Positions 50,861 through 63,279 of a DNA stretch of 64,000 bases are shown here, in pieces. Position 1 is the stretch's first letter; every line of letters begins with the position of its first letter. The position numbers and the translations under genes are program-made. Source of the stretch: Daphnia carinata (lineage: Eukaryota; Arthropoda; Branchiopoda; Diplostraca; Daphniidae); contig NC_081334.1 of the NCBI RefSeq assembly GCF_022539665.2, positions 6,418,424 to 6,482,423 of the forward strand, read 5' to 3'. The notes under the pieces were generated by a model. The model saw only the letters and a list, made by a program, of their open reading frames with translations, did no database searches and had not been told where the DNA came from.

Positions 50861-53800
50861 ACGGTCGTGTGTGCGTCGGGCTACAAAACCGAAACAAAAA
50901 GGGAAAAAAAAAGGATGAAACATTTTTTTCTTTTTTATTTTTTCTTTTTAGAAAGTATAATAGCAAGTAGTTGTGTGTGTGGCAAAAAAAAAAAATCAAA
51001 CACAAAAAGTTCCCGAAAAAAAAAAGAAAAAACCCCGAGACGTTTCGTTCCGGTTCGCGTGTATTATGTGCTGGGCTTTTTTTTTTTTTTTTTCCTTGCC
51101 CCTCTTTTTTAGGGGGGGGGGGGGGATTTTAACGGCTCGTAATTAAGCATGATTAATTCCCGCCGTCTAGTAGTCGTTATTTCATTCTTGGCTTCCCCCC
51201 CCCCTCCTTTTTTTTTTTTTTTGTTGTCCCGTTCTATTCCAATACGTTTTGACGTCTCGTTTGCCACCTTTGAAACGTTAAATGACGTCACACTTGGGGC
51301 AGGTGGGTGGGTTCGGTTCTTATAGCTCGGACAACCCCCTTTGATTTTTTTTTGTTTGTTTGTTTGACCACCATTTATGATAGTCATCTGAAAACGAGGC
51401 TAATAGATAACATTGAGTTGGCGATAGTGGCATGTCTTCCAAATGCACAAACAAGCGATTTGAAAGGGGGAGGAGAGCAAATAAGAAAATAAATTAGAAT
51501 AGCAACCGAAAACAAAACAGAAAAAATCCATAAAACTGGGGATCTGCCCCCTTTTTTTTTGTGTGTGTGTGTGTGTGTCTTGTTCTCTCACTTGTCTTGG
51601 GAAAAGGGGTTTGATGCGGCTCACTTGAGTTGGGAGTGTTCGGTCAAGAGCCTTTTTTTCTTTTTCTTTTATGTGTGTATGCAATTGGTTCCGGCCGGAT
51701 GAACTTTTGCTTCCTTTTTTATTTCACGTCCGTGCATTGACCGATTTGAAAATTTTCGTTTGTATTTTTTTTTTTTTTTTTTAAAGAAAGAAAGAAAGAA
51801 ACGAATAGAAGTCAGATTGCGTCTTATACCTTAAACATACCTAAATAGCATGTCTCATCAACGTCGCACCAATTCTCCCACGACGCCCATCTACACGGCC
51901 ACCCTCCCACCGCCATCTACCCATAAAGGTGGGAGGTGGTACGAACTTCTTGTGTGTGTGTGTGTGTGTGTGTGTGCGTCGAACAAAAGCCTCTTTGATT
52001 ACCCATTTTTTTTTTTCGAACAAAATAAAAGAAAGGAAGGATAAAATGCCACGTCTCATTACTATCCATCATCATCATCAACATCAAGGACGTTTTTCCT
52101 CACCGACTCTCAGACTCGTTCGGCCACATTCAAGCGTGAGTAAGCGCCGTTTTCTTTCTTTCGTTTCTTATGTTCCTCTTTTTCTCATTTCCCCCCCCAC
52201 TGTCGGCTTCTTCAACGTACCTGTGCCGTCAGCGCCGCCGTTACAGCGATTAACGGCTAATTGTCTTTGAGAGTTTTCTTTTTGATATTATCAACAACAA
52301 AAAAATGGAGAGGGGGGGGGAGGAAAGAGATAAAGGAAAAATAAAAAATGACGAACCGAATCTAACCAAACGTGTGTTGTGTAATAAGAGTAGCGTAAGG
52401 CGTAAGTAGTTTTTAAGAAAAAAAAAATAAAATAAAAAAGAGGAAGCGTTGCTGGCCTAATCGTGATGAGGTCGAAGGAGCGCACGATGTTTCCTCCTCC
52501 TCTTCCTCCTCCTCCTTTTTTTTTTGGAATTTCCTTTGACATTTGAAATATCCGGAAGTGGCCAGTTTTCGTTCGATTAACAGTTTGATTTGCGTTCATT
52601 TTCTTGTTCAATCAAGACGCTTTTTGGTTAATGATAGAAGATAAGCTACTGGCGTTTCTCTCTAATGCTCAGTTGTTTTTGTTTTGTTTTGTTTTTTTCT
52701 TGGAAATAAAACAACAACAAAAAAAAAATGTGTGTGGACAGGGAGTGTGATAACAAACGAGAAACCACGAGCCGACAACACTTTTTCCTTCTTTCCACCT
52801 CGTCTCGTTTGCCATTGAAGCGTGGCGCACGTTTGCGGTCGATTTCACGTTTGTCTCTCCGACAAACGAAACAGAAAAGAGGTACACGAAGAAAAAAAAA
52901 AAAAAAAAAAAAAAAAAAAGAAATGTCGGACGTCAGAATCATTTTCACCTCGAAAAACAGAAATCGATTTGAATTTAAGCAAGAAAAGAAAAAGAAAATC
53001 ATTTGCATTTTTCGTGAGGTTGTTATGTATACGTATTTACGCGTAGATACATCATGGCGTTTCCGGGCAACGCCCACAAGCGTTGGTGTTAAATTGTCGC
53101 ACGCAATCGGGGATCGTTTTTTGTTTTGTTTTTTTTCTTTTCTTTTTTTTAAATGTCAAACTTTTCGATTTTTTTTTTTTTACCCGTCATTGCAACGAAC
53201 GGGCGGCGAATGATGCCCGTGAATGTTGGTCACGCTTTAGTGAACAGCAGCCAAACTGTTTGTTCTTGTTTTGTTTTTCTTTTCGAACGAGTTGACTCCA
53301 CCCGCGTGTCGTAGAAGGAGGCAAATCTATTGCGTGATTCAGTGATTTCTCCATGGCACTGCCAGATATTCTCGATATCACATGTTCCAGTCGACGAGAA
53401 GAAAAGAAAAAAAAAGATATGATGATGAATCGCACCATCAAATTCAGCCGTTTCTCCCCTTTTTTTTTTTGTCGTCTGCTTGACATCCGCACAGTTTCAC
53501 GTTTTATTTTTATATTTAAAAATAAAAAGGGGGGGGGGAAGGGGGGTGGCTAAAAGAATATAAGAAGACGAGTGAATAAATCGAGAATGGACTGTTTATA
53601 TTTTTTTTCAAAGTGATGAGGAGACTTTGTTTTGATGCCGTTAGCGCAAGTAACACGCTGTTCCAAAAAAAGAAAAAAGAAATGCCAACACGCAGTGCCA
53701 GAGTTCGTTTAGTGGAACAGTTTGAAACATTTGCCGATGTGTACAATTGCGTGACGCGATTATTGCCCCAACCTCGAACGAATCACGAAGTCACTAGACG

Positions 53801-53974
53801 GGCAAACGAAATCAAGAAAAAAAAAAAGGAAAGGGAGGGGGGGAATGGTTTTCTTTCTTTTTGTTTGGCCATAATTGCCACCCGTGATGTGAACGGGTGC
53901 GGTAAACACCTCCCTCGCTCGCTCCCGTCTTCTTCTTATATTTTGTGCTTTTCTGTTTAACTAACGACGCCCGT

Positions 53975-53975
<1 letters not shown>

Positions 53976-54015
<40 letters not shown>
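53976..54015. repeat. T30-G10 homopolymer junction
   Basis: Thirty T directly followed by ten G. In METTL9 intron 2. Confidence 0.95.
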
Positions 54016-54018
<3 letters not shown>

Positions 54019-56634
54019 GGGTTCAAAAAATAAAAAAGAAACGAAATTTTCGTCATTTTTGATTTTCTTGTTTGTTGCACGCACGCAATCGGCCTGCGGC
54101 ACTTTTGACGGGTAACGAGAAGCCTCATTACCTAAGAAACTCTTCCCTCTCCACCCCCACTTCTCGCCGTCGTACGTTGCCAGCCGATCAAAACGGAAGT
54201 GCTTTGTTACGATGAAGATTGTTATTAGAATTATATATATATATATATATTTACTTAGCCAATTTTTGTGTGTGGGGGGGGGTGTTTTGTTGGGCCAACT
54301 GGGACGCATGTGCTGCTACCTATGGTGTCGTTTTTGAAAGAAAAAAAAAGGAATTATATTTCCTTTCCTCGCGTTTCTAAAGAGAGAAAAATGACCGAGG
54401 GAAGACGTGAATAATCAAGAAAAAAAAAATGGCCGCGTGAATGTAACACATCAAACGCCATCGGGTTAGCTGTTAGGGGCAAACGCGAGCAAATGCCCCC
54501 TTTTTCTTTCCCCCGGACCTAACTCTCTAATCATAAATATTGATAAGAGCTTTTGAGCGAGGCCGGTCGTGTCGTGTGGTCAATGCCTGTAATTATAGGC
54601 CATTTTTTTTTTCTCTTTTCCTTTTTCCTCTTCTTCTTCTTCTTCCCTTTTTTCCAATTTTTTTTTTGATGAGGTTTGTGGAAGGTGGTTGCACAATTAG
54701 CGACAATAGCCAACGAATCGGAGGGCCTACGTTGAGTTGCGATGACACGTTTTAGAGCCATCGGGAAGTTGCGCAAACCGGAACACCACCAACTCCCGGC
54801 CTCTTCTCCTTTTCTGGTGGGTAAGAGTTTCTTGACGGTGTGGGGGCCCTCCCCCCACTCTTACAACACGTCGTGAAATCGCTCAACCTCTCCCCCACAC
54901 CACCTCCCGCGCATCCCTTTGCTTTCTTTTCTTATTTATCCCCTGGTTTATTTATTTTACCTTTTCAGAGTCAGCTGCTCTCGGATATCCCTCAATCACG
55001 ATCCATTTTTTTTTTTTCCCCTTTTTTCTAATGTCTCGTAGAATGATGACAAAATGCAAGAAGGTACTGGAACATCATGAAAAAAAAAAGGGGGATTTAA
55101 AAAAGAAACGTTGTCCGATGATGACGTTGTTTCTCACGCTGCCGATTGGTCATGACGTTACGATGACGTTATATTTCGTGATTTTTAATGGACATTAGAA
55201 AGGGGACCGTATTCTAATTAGGGGAGCACTACGTTATTTTTCTTTTGGATGGGTGCGTGCTGGATGAACTTGAAATTTCGTTTGGATATCAGTTGGCTTT
55301 CATCCTTTTTTATGAATTCGTGGCTTTTATTGATTTTCTTTCTCTTTCCATTTTTATGTATTGGAATTATGATGATTTCTTTTCTGCGTGCCGTACACAC
55401 TCTAGCGGAGAGGTTGCGCAAGCGAGGCTCCCTCATCTCGAATGAAGAAAAAAAAAAAATATTTTTAAATCAAATAGTAAAATCTCTGCTTGAGGAGAGG
55501 AATAAGGGCATATCTATTGATATTGATAAACATGCAAATGCAAGCTGCTGGTAGTCTCGTATGGTAACTGCTAAAATGTGCTACAGTCGGGTGTGATGGG
55601 GCGTGTGCTAGCGATTTTTTTTATTTTTTTTTATTTTTATTGATTTTAGATTTGGTCCCGTCCAGTTTCCATTTCAAATGGGAATCTTAAGCCTCAAACC
55701 CCTCTCCCCCCCCCCCCCCCCTCATCCGTTGACACTCTTTTGCCGCAGGGAAAACAATTGTATTCACTTGTTCCTCTTCTTCTCCCTTTCTCTCTTTTAT
55801 CGCAATCATCTTCTTCGCTGTTTGATTGATTCCTTACAATATGGATATGAACTGGGTGATTTGATAATTATGACAACGACATCTAGAGGGGGAACAAACG
55901 AATAAATTTCGTCTGCTTTCTCGTTATCGTGCGGCACATACTTTCGGTTGGTAAAAATTGAAAAAGAACAACAACAAAAAAAAAGGCTTGGCTCTCTCTC
56001 TCTCTCGCTTTGCGCAATCGTTCGATCTCCTCTTGTTATTATACCTAGCCGGCCCTTGCTTGCCCGCCCTCGAACTGCCTCCCATCCACCACTCTAAGCA
56101 AATGATGTACACACACACACACACACACGTAGATGGGAAACAAGACGCAACGAATGGAAGGGGAGAAAGGAAATGAGAAAAAAAGAACAGGGAAGTACAC
56201 GGAATAGTAGTAGAAAATGGCATGTGATTACATTGTCTCCGACATGATGGAACAATTTGAAGCGCGCCCGTCCCGACGACAAGGAGGAGGAGACGCATCC
56301 CCACCCACCCGCCAAGACAACTGGGTGGATGAGACAACTAAATAGTTATGGAATCTCGTCACTCCTGCGACGACCATAACTTGCCTGTTCCATCTCAATT
56401 TTCGAGACGCAACGACCCAGTAATGTTACGTCAGACACGATTCCAGGATTTATGTTGCCCCGCCTTCGATCCCCCTCCCCCCCCCCCACTTTTTTTTTCT
56501 TCTTTTAAATAGCCATTTTCGTCAAATTGGTTTAAGTTGTTTGCCTTTATTGTTGTTACGAACGTTTGTAACGATCCGCGTTGTGTGCAAACAATCTTTC
56601 CAATTTAAAATAAATTTATTTATTTGAATTTCAG

Positions 56635-56844
56635 GATCTTGAGAAGAGGATCGATGTTCGTCATTTCCGACGGGCAATTCCGGAAGCTCTTCCACCTTGC
56701 CGATGATTATCGAGCCGAACGGATGTTGGACCTGGGCGCTGGCGATGGCGCTACCACCGCCTTACTGGCCAGCATGTTTGGCAGCGTTCACGTCACTGAA
56801 ATGTCTTGGCCCATGAAGCGGATCCTGGCCGCTAGAGGCTTCAC
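56635..56844 (+). CDS. METTL9: METTL9 coding exon 3 (SAM-binding motif I)
   Basis: Encodes the last base of Gly170, residues 171-239, and two bases of Thr240. It contains the Arg-Gly-Ser-Met-Phe-Val segment and, at residues 202-208, Asp-Leu-Gly-Ala-Gly-Asp-Gly, the glycine-rich motif I that binds S-adenosylmethionine. An acidic residue (Glu225 in Val-Thr-Glu-Met-Ser) follows at the end of the next strand, where class I methyltransferases hold the ribose hydroxyls. All these elements align in order with human METTL9. Acceptor tttcag, donor GTAAGT, both strong. Confidence 0.95.
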
Positions 56845-58256
56845 GTAAGTAAAACCTCATTTCTCATTTTTTTTCTTTTTTTTTTTTTTTTCTTCTCTTT
56901 TTCTTTTCTTTCTCTTGGCCGGCTTGATTTATTTTTATGTTTTGTTCAACGTTTTTGGTCGGCCGCTCATCTTTTTCTGACCGTCACGACCGTCGTCAGG
57001 CACCTGTCGTTATGATGATGGCGCTATCATCACGTCACCACGACCAGGTCATTAGCATATAAATCGGAAAATGTGAAGGATGGCGGGGGGGCACATTTTA
57101 AAAGGGTCCAAGAAAAAAAAAAAATAAATAAATAAATAAAAAAAAAAGGGATGCGGCAATTGGAAGAGGCCTCGTATTTTCTCATCGTCACATTCTGAGC
57201 ATTCCGCGCTTCTTCTTCGGGGGCCCGTCGTCGTTCATCATTAGAATAACATAACCAAAAATGGGGGGGGGGGAGGGAGCGAAAGTGGATTAACTAGCCG
57301 TTGAATAAGATAAGAACAGCCCAACCTGCAGGCGGGAGTATTTAAAAAAAAACCAAAAGAAAAGGAGGAAGAAGTCAAAAATATAAGAATGGAGATTGGA
57401 TTTAAAACAACATCAACAAAAAAAAAAGGGGTGGGATTTAAACGTCGTGCGCATAACTCACGCAGCCCATCTTGATTGAAATGCCCCGACTCCGTCGTCA
57501 TTTCCCATCATCATCAGCTGCTTTGTTGAATAAATATTTAAACATTTTGTTTTGTTTTTTTTTCTTGTGGGGGGGTTTTTGAGGGAAAAGAAAAAAACGA
57601 ATGGAATGACAACCATTTTTGGAATTTCCTTTCGGCCGATTCAAAGTTGGCCATGTTTTGTTTTTTTAAAACGGCTGAGAAAATCAGGAAAAAAAACAAA
57701 AAACGGTGGCAATTGAACCGTGTTCAAATCACACGGTGGGTACGTAATCATTCATTTCGCGCTCTTTGACTTGAAAATGGTCATTTTCAAAAATTTTGGT
57801 TGTTTTTTTTTTTGGTGGGGGGGGGGGGGTTTCCAAAAATAATGGCGATGAATAAAAGAAGAGAAGCCAAAAATGATTGCTTTCGCTAAATAGCCTATGA
57901 AACGTGTGCATGGCTTAAGTATTGCGCTTTGTGTGTCTTGGGCTGTAACGACCTTGCGTGAGTGATGATCACTCGTGAGACACACGCTGACAGACACACG
58001 GCTTACAAGCATGTTTTTTTTTTTTTTTTTTTTTTGAATAATGTATCGGGTCGTGCTGTATGCCATTCTAAAGACTAACATCCCCGGGCCTCCTCATTTC
58101 TTAGTTTCATTCAAGAAAAAAAAAAAAAAAAAAAAAGAACCGCACAGACAGGTAGAAAGAACAAAAAAAAAAAAAAAAAAAAAAAAGAAAGAAGGGAAAT
58201 CATCAATTCACGATGATAGGCGCTAGTAGCTCTCTATCTTCATCTTTTACGTGTTA

Positions 58257-58308
58257 TGTGTGTGTGTGTGTGTGTGTGTAGTATTTATATATATATATAT
58301 ATATATAT
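58257..58308. repeat. compound (TG)n-(TA)n repeat
   Basis: TG repeat (58257-58279), a short spacer, then a TA repeat (58287-58308) in METTL9 intron 3. Confidence 0.95.
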
Positions 58309-59006
58309 GAATTTGCATTTCCCTATCACGGTGGTGTGTGTATCGTTTTTTTGAGAGCTGGAATTTTTCTTTCTTCCCTTCGTTCAAAATCGGTTCTTCA
58401 TTGTTTTTTTTTTTTTGGCGGCTTATGGTCGGGCTACGAATGCCCCGGATTGCGGATTCCGGAATTTTTTTCTTTTCTGATGTATTCAGCAGGCAAGAGT
58501 GAACGGCATCAGCGGCAAAGTATAGACATTCCCGGCGCTCCTTCTTCCATTAATCGTTCTTTTTCTATTATTATTATTATTATTATTATTTATTTATATC
58601 CCTCGCTTCGTTCAGAGCTGCCGTTGCTCTGTCTTCGTTCCAATTCATCTCTCTCTTTCTTTCTCTCTTTTCTATTTATTTATTTATTTCCTTATTTTCT
58701 TGGGTTCTTTTCTTTCTTTTTTTTTTTTCCTATTTGATGAGGGAAACAATTCGAAGCATTTCCCTTTCGCTTTTTCTCGTCGATTATTATAGATAACAGA
58801 TGATCGAATTCCCTGATAAAAAATATTTTCATATTCATGTGTTGTGGAGAGCGACATGGGAAAATGGGAGGGAAATAAAAAAAATGAAAAAAAAAATAAA
58901 AATAAAAATAAAGAAACGGCATAACAAAAGAAGGAAATCAGTTGGATCGAAATCGATCGATCGGCTACGGACCTCCAGTATTGTGTAGTTTCACTATTTG
59001 CACTGT

Positions 59007-59011
<5 letters not shown>

Positions 59012-59049
<38 letters not shown>
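59012..59049. repeat. (CA)19 microsatellite
   Basis: Perfect CA repeat in METTL9 intron 3. Confidence 0.95.
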
Positions 59050-59053
<4 letters not shown>

Positions 59054-59525
59054 AATCTCAATCTATTAGTTTCGATTGTCATCATTTAAATCCGTTTTTC
59101 CCGTCCCTTTTCTGTGTTTGATGCGTTTTTTTTTTTCCTTGGTGTTTTCAATGATGAGAGATGAGCGAATGAAATAAGAAAAAAAAAACGGGTTCAATAA
59201 GACGTGAACAATCCGTGAAGCGGCAAATTTGAAATCTACTAGATTTTTATTTTCTCCTTTCTTTGTTGTTGTTGCTGTTGTTTTTTTTTTTTTTTTTTTG
59301 GTCAACTATTTCGACATTGCGGCTTTTGTGTTTGTAATGCGACGAAAAAACACCGAACCGGAACCCCTTGCGCTGAAATTTACTTTTCCTTGACACGGCC
59401 CAAGTCTCTTCTCATTTTCGGAGGCGATAGAAAACAAACCGCCTGAGCTTCCCCCCCCGCACCTCAAAAAAAAAAATAATATATATATATATATCCCAAT
59501 CGGCAATCAACGTCCGTTTTCTCTT

Positions 59526-59528
<3 letters not shown>

Positions 59529-59562
<34 letters not shown>
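59529..59562. repeat. poly(T) run, 34 bases
   Basis: The longest homopolymer in the window, followed by (TTTTG)n-like sequence. Confidence 0.95.
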
Positions 59563-59563
<1 letters not shown>

Positions 59564-60025
59564 TTTTGTTTTGTTTTGTTTGTTACCGATGGGGGCGGAG
59601 GAACTTAGTTTATGACACTCTACATCCTAGCGCTGCGGTGTGTAATAGTTTCACGTCGCCGATACACCAATTACATTATAAAAAAAAAAAAAAGAAGGTG
59701 CAACCTAGTCGTGGAAAGTAAAGAAAAAAAAAGCGACATTTATAAATGCAATAGTTTGGCATTTTAAAAGGCGGAGCCGTTGTTGTAATATCATTAAAAA
59801 AAATATTCAGCTAAAAGTTAATCGAATCCATTATCAATTGTTACGTTCATTTTTTTTTTTTTTCTACCATACCTATTATGAGGTATAGAGAAGAGAAAAA
59901 AAAAAAAAAAGAAGGAACCTATATATGTACTCGGTATTGATCCGAGTCGAACGGAAGTTTGGGGTTCTCCTATTTAAACTCCCTCCCCGCCTACCCACCC
60001 GATTCTCTCGCCTTTTTTCGCTGAG

Positions 60026-60056
<31 letters not shown>

Positions 60057-60638
60057 GTGTCTGTTGTGTTTGTAAACATGTGTACAGTTTAACGAACTTC
60101 TTTTCCGCTCGTCTTCACTGCGTAACGAGGTAATTGCCAAGTCGCAACGTAAGTGTTCGGCTTGCTGCTTATTTCTCCATAACTAGTTATTTTTCTTAAA
60201 TAAAAGAAGAGGCCATTAAAAAAAAAAAATGCGAAAGGGGGAGGGCAGGGTAGTAGGATCGAAATTGTATTTTTTTTGTGTGTGTGTGTGTGTGTGTGTA
60301 GAATAATATTCGGCGGTTCCTCCTTGTTCAAGGCTCTCCATCTCACAATCGAGCCCGAAATAATAATAAAAAAAATAGAGAGAAAAGTTCGTTTTCTTTT
60401 GTGCATATAAAACACGGCCAATTAGTCTGCTAACTACCCGCTCCGCATCCGGATTATATCTCTTGGTAGATGATGTTAAAAGTAAATGAAAATGTTTTTT
60501 TGTTTTTGTTTTTTTTTTGGGGGGGGGGGACATAGAAAACATGTGTGCTGTGTTTGTACGTTTATTAAGATTCTTTTTGATTGCCTTTTTTTTTTTTTTT
60601 TTGAATCTCTTATAATAATCATAAATAACAAATGACAG

Positions 60639-61029
60639 GATTGAGGATGTCGAAGGATGGAGCCAACGTCCAGATGGTTACGACGTCATATGCGCCCTCA
60701 ACTTGCTGGATCGGTGCTCACGTCCGCTCACGCTCCTCGAACAGATGAAGACCGTCCTCAAACCCAACGGCTTGGTGCTGGTGGCGATCGCCTGGCCTTT
60801 CCGGCCTTACGTCGAGTTCTCTTCCACCGGAGATCATCAACCGGAACAGGTGCTGGACATTGAAGGCCAGAGTTTCGAGGAGCAGGCCGTCAGTATGATG
60901 CGAAACGTGCTGAAGCCGTTGGGTTTTCGGGTCGTCTCTTGGTCGCGATTGCCTTACCTGTGCGAAGGTGATTTGGAGCGCACCTTCTACCATTTGAATG
61001 ACATGATCTTCGCCCTCAAATCGGAATGA
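60639..61029 (+). CDS. METTL9: METTL9 terminal coding exon
   Basis: Completes Thr240 and encodes residues 241-369 followed by TGA at 61027. Conserved landmarks are Tyr-Asp-Val-Ile then Leu-Asn-Leu-Leu-Asp-Arg-Cys at about 254-266 (post-motif-II strand characteristic of the DREV family), Pro-Phe-Arg-Pro-Tyr-Val-Glu at 293-299, and Arg-Leu-Pro-Tyr-Leu-Cys-Glu-Gly-Asp at 343-351. These match human METTL9 in order and spacing. The four coding exons total 1110 nt, an exact multiple of three. No canonical AATAAA was seen in the first few hundred bases downstream, so the poly(A) site is unknown. Confidence 0.95.
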
Positions 61030-63085
61030 TTTTCTTTTTTTTTTTTTTTTTTTATTAACTTGGGAAAACCCTTTTCCTAATTTGTTTCATCCGTCGCTCA
61101 TTCCTAGCATTCCTTCTAATCATTCTGTAAAGGTAATCTTTAGCCCCGCTAGATGGCAGCACGACTAAAGGTCAACCTAAGGGTAAATCAATGGTTATCA
61201 ATCAAAAAAAACCAAATCTAGACGATAAGAATTCCTTTTGAAAAACAAATGATACTTTTAATTGAATATTCGGATGTGAGATAAATTCTTGCCAAAAAAA
61301 CACAAAAACCTTTTGTATCGGTAGAGAAGGGACCCTTCGATAAACTATCAGCTGACAATCTAGAAATTATTATTATTCTTATCTTTTTTGTCTTGAATCG
61401 CCAAACATAATTAACGTGACGATCAAATCAAATGGTACGTACAAGTTTTTTTTTTTTTTCTTTTAAATGTTTATCTATTCGACCGCCAAATGAATTCAAT
61501 TCTTTTCTCCATTTCAGATCGTGTCGTAGAGTTTGTTTTCCCCCCGTTGTCTGCCAAAAAACCACCTGCCACACCGTCTGTAAATGACGATTGTGTAGCG
61601 CAAAACGCTTGAACGATTCGAGAGCATTGTCATTTCATACATTAACTGAGAGACGGGCAGACGCGACGCTCTTCACTGCTCGTTGATGCCACCGTAAGCG
61701 TGACAGTTTCACTTTGTTATTATTATTATTATTATCATTATCATCATTATCGACACGAAGCGAAAATAAGAATTCGTGTGTTTTTCTTCATCTTTTTTTT
61801 TTTTTTTTTTTTCTTGTTCAATCCCATTGTTTAGGTGCGCCGCAATTTCCCCAAAGAAGAGGAAGTTAATGAATGCCGTAAAAAAAAAAAAAAATAAGCA
61901 ACACGGAAAGCAATCTTTATATTGAACCAATTATTCCGTTGCTGCTGGAAATGGCAGTCGTTTACGTATACGAAAAAAAAAAAAAAAAAAAAAAAAAAGA
62001 AAACATGAACGAGGAAAAAGCGAGCTGTCGGTGTTGCCATAATCATATACGGACGTATTCCGGCCAACCGGTTAATGCAACATTTGCGGTAGTGGCTTTC
62101 AATCGGCACTCGCCCGTTGTCGCGAGTTATTTAAAATAAAAAAAAAAAATAAAAGAAAAGAAAATAAAGGACTTCAACCTATTGACAAGTTTCGAAAAAG
62201 AGTTGCAGCTCGGGCTGAAAGGTAATCATAAAAATAAAGATATGTTTGGACGTATTAATCTTTTTCCGATGGAAGCCGTAGCGGAAATTGCGGTACCCTT
62301 CGATGGTCAAGTAGGATGCCGAAGAAGTTAGACGAAAGAGAAGAAAGAAAAACAAAAAACAACAAAAAAACCAGTTGGAAAATAACAAAAATAAAGGCCG
62401 CGCTACTCATTTTCTTTTTTTTTTTTTTTTCCGTAAAAACAACACCAACCGACCAAAAATGTGTCGGTTAAAAACAAAAATAATTGCCGGGCGGGGGGAT
62501 TCCTTTTTGGCTAGAACTTTTTTTTTTTTTTTTTTTATATTTATTTATTTATTTTTATTATTATAATATTTTTTTTTTAGGTACTCTCGAACTAAGTGTG
62601 CGTGCAATGCGTCTCGGCTCCTAACAAGTCAAGTACTATCTCATGCGTTGATGCGTGAAGCACCGAACCATCAAGCACTGTCGATACAATTTGAAAGTTA
62701 CATTCACCCTTTTTCCATTTAGGGAAATACCAGCGGCGTTTTATCCTTAACCGACAGAAGATAGGAAGAGGAAGAATTAAGGAAAAAAAAAAAAAAAAAA
62801 GAGACAAATGAGAAATTAAACTTGCGCACAACTTTTAAGGCGAATCATATCAAAAGAAAAAAAAATGTGATTATGAAATCAAGTTTTTTTGTTTTTTTTT
62901 TTGTGGAGAAACAACTTGACCACAAAGTCGTGAAGACAAGGTTTTTGTATTTTTTTTTTTTATGTCCCCCCTTTTTATATATATATATATATTCCTTTGG
63001 TAAAAGACAGAAAATCGAGGACAAGAAAACGATGCGAAACTCATTTTTTTTTTTCTTCTTTCCCCTCGCGCGTCGTGTTAAATAG
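61030..63085. other. METTL9 3' flank
   Basis: Contains the METTL9 3' UTR, a CTCF-like site at 61146, a moderately complex stretch at 61500-61700, and long T/A runs at 61790-62000. At 62580-62735 an acceptor-like tttttttttag is followed by DNA open on both strands (45-50 codons). I cannot assign that open stretch to a gene, and it may be an exon of a flanking gene. Confidence 0.5.
61146..61161. promoter_or_regulatory. CTCF-like site 3' of METTL9
   Basis: CCGCTAGATGGCAGCA matches the CTCF core consensus CCASYAGRKGGCRSYV at 15 of 16 positions by eye, about 117 bases after the METTL9 stop. It could be a boundary between METTL9 and the next gene. Arthropod CTCF has a similar core. Confidence 0.45.
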
Positions 63086-63184
63086 GGGACTCTTGTTCAA
63101 GATTGTCAAATGAGGTATTTGATGAACTGGAACGGATGACGAAGGCGTTGCTTTGTTATATTGGCTACGTGTTTGTTCAAGGTG
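63086..63184 (+). CDS. candidate exon of an unrecognised gene (exon a)
   Basis: I do not recognise the product. This stretch lies between a possible acceptor (gtgttaaatag at 63085) and a strong donor (GGTG|GTAAGT at 63185). One frame is open across it and reads as ordinary, non-repetitive protein (acidic and hydrophobic residues, including Asp-Glu-Leu-Glu-Arg-Met). It ends in phase 1 and joins in frame to the next candidate exon across a 95-base intron, a size common in small arthropod genomes. The minus strand is also open here for 63 codons (63041-63232), which weakens the call. There is no homology assignment. Confidence 0.3.
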
Positions 63185-63279
63185 GTAAGTTTTACGTTCT
63201 TGATTAGATTGTTGAACCTTTTGTAAATCCAATTATTTTTACTGACTAGTCATTTCCAAATGTAGAGGATTCATTTTAG

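Larger units (their letters stand above)
39988..56634 (+). other. METTL9: METTL9 intron 2 (16.6 kb, phase 2)
   Basis: Donor GTGAGC at 39988 and acceptor ...gaatttcag at 56634. The protein is continuous with human METTL9 across the junction, so no coding exon is missing. The intron is dominated by T/A homopolymers, (TG)n/(CA)n, (TC)n, an AT run at 54233, and G or C runs of 16-17. Islands with ordinary composition include 42060-42560 (interrupted by short T/A runs), 44330-44470, 44770-44820 (octamer-like repeats), 46280-46420, 46490-46680, 46820-46930, 49120-49260, 51120-51310 and 55130-55600. No rRNA, tRNA or transposon was recognised. Confidence 0.85.
56845..60638 (+). other. METTL9: METTL9 intron 3 (3.8 kb, phase 2)
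   Basis: Donor GTAAGT and acceptor ...aaatgacag at 60638. It contains the longest homopolymer in the window (34 T at 59529-59562), a 28-T run at 60028, a (TG)n-(TA)n compound repeat at 58257 and a (CA)n at 59012. I see no exon. Confidence 0.85.
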
